Of a stretch of DNA of 64,000 nt, positions 63,470-64,000 are shown piece by piece; position 1 is the stretch's first letter, and the number at the start of each line of letters is the position of its first letter. This DNA is from Cytobacillus stercorigallinarum (lineage in GTDB: Bacteria; Bacillota; Bacilli; Bacillales; Cytobacillaceae): positions 191,073-255,072 of the forward strand of contig NZ_JACSQT010000004.1 of the NCBI RefSeq assembly GCF_014836495.1. Reading direction: 5' to 3'. The notes under the pieces were generated by a model. That model ran no database searches. It was given only the letters and a program-made list of their open reading frames with translations, and was not told the origin of the DNA. Position numbers and translations under genes: made by a program.

Positions 63470-64000
63470 CTAAGGTTTTATATAAGGTTTCAACGTTTCT
63501 GATACTTTGTCTACTATTATTATTCTGTCATTTTCCCTTGTTGTAGCCCAATATTCACCTATAATTGGCAAAGGAATAGACATTTCGGTATTATGCAATG
63601 CTTTTATATTGATGTTTTCCAGTGATGATTTAATATCACCTTTTAGGAGGTTATACTTGCTAACCATTACTCTGACATCGAAGAATAGCTTGAATCCTTG
63701 ATCCTCTAGTTCAATTAAGTATAGCTCTTTTTCCAAAAGTCCACCTAAACTTAGTACGTATCCTGCTGCCTTGTTTTCAAAATAACTTGGTTCGCCATGA
63801 AGTGTGATTTCATATAAATCGACGATCATCTTGCCAATTAACTGCTTTTGTTCATCGGACATAGAAATATCATCCTTTTCCGTTGCAACCACAAGATTGA
63901 GTTTGTTCAGATCATGAGGGAGAACAAATGCCGTATCCGTATCACCATGTATTGCCTTGTCGTATATGTATCCCATTTCAAGGCTTTCAAAAACTTCCTT
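63470..64000 (-). CDS. Hypothetical protein, partial at right edge
   Basis: The frame encodes KEVFESLEMGYIYDKAIHGD to the left edge of the known C-terminus (VDKVSETLKPYIKP). It is open to the end of the window, so it is truncated on the 5' side; an internal ATG at 63976 lacks a good ribosome site. The sequence is acidic and alpha/beta, with no membrane segment. It precedes the primase by 93 bp. Not recognised. Confidence 0.55.
   Translation of the reverse strand, partial: KEVFESLEMGYIYDKAIHGDTDTAFVLPHDLNKLNLVVATEKDDISMSDEQKQLIGKMIVDLYEITLHGEPSYFENKAAGYVLSLGGLLEKELYLIELEDQGFKLFFDVRVMVSKYNLLKGDIKSSLENINIKALHNTEMSIPLPIIGEYWATTRENDRIIIVDKVSETLKPYIKP

Overview
The window is low-GC Gram-positive chromosome, most likely from an aerobic Bacillaceae species. 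Genes carry strong AAGGAGG-type ribosome sites and frequent TTG starts, and families typical of that group recur (DUF4256, CamS lipoprotein, DUF1796, HelD-like helicase, CPCC, DUF1700/HAAS, LXG-toxin remnants). No rRNA, tRNA or CRISPR array was seen. Species cannot be fixed from the sequence.

Layout. 0-9.3 kb is ordinary chromosome: small enzymes (ABM monooxygenase, two SAM methyltransferases, nucleoside deoxyribosyltransferase-like protein, NAT-like acyltransferase, CamS lipoprotein, DUF1796 protein), a decayed Nudix gene and a 51-bp tandem repeat at the left edge. 9.5-14.3 kb is one compact minus-strand operon: a GT2-GT2-nucleotide-sugar-dehydrogenase fusion, a second tandem GT2 protein, and twin small proteins with six conserved cysteines. 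15-20 kb is a decayed accessory zone: a lipoprotein/HAAS pair, a 1.1-kb AT-rich gene desert, and a duplicated cassette of LXG-toxin C-terminal remnant plus membrane protein (probable type VII secretion immunity). 20.9-25.9 kb holds a tricarballylate/citrate use operon (citMHS, AbrB-type transporter, tcuA) divergent from a LysR regulator, with a perfect 19-bp palindrome and a cre-like site between them. 26-36 kb is mixed chromosome: HelD-like helicase, two-domain MerR protein, SRPBCC, GrpB, CPCC, an alpha/beta hydrolase with a MerR regulator, and a Nudix protein.

36.4-49.5 kb is a heavy-metal resistance island, entirely on the minus strand. It has merR-merA behind a canonical MerR operator, cadC-cadA behind two CadC-like operators, and an extended ars locus (marR, arsN1, arsO-like flavoprotein, small protein, arsR, arsB, arsC, arsD, arsA, a dual-specificity-type phosphatase, an IscA/HesB-like protein). 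Repeated operators suggest three control circuits in the ars locus: MarR acting on marR and arsN1, ArsR acting on arsRBC, and ArsR again on an internal arsDA promoter. Many of these proteins end in a vicinal cysteine pair.

50-57.7 kb is a complete Tn7-like transposition module in overlapping order (AraC-like protein, TnsA, TnsB, TnsC, TniQ/TnsD), followed by a NYN-domain protein. The metal island lies on the side where Tn7-like elements carry cargo, so it may be cargo, but no transposon ends were identified. 57.8-64 kb is a second mobile element with a short tyrosine recombinase, a duplicated four-helix-bundle protein, a D5-type primase-helicase and unknown proteins, running off the right edge.

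The leads most worth following are the Tn7-like module with a TnsA that seems to lack catalytic residues, the putative arsenic-sensing MarR circuit and the shared cysteine tails, and the GT2/dehydrogenase/six-Cys operon.
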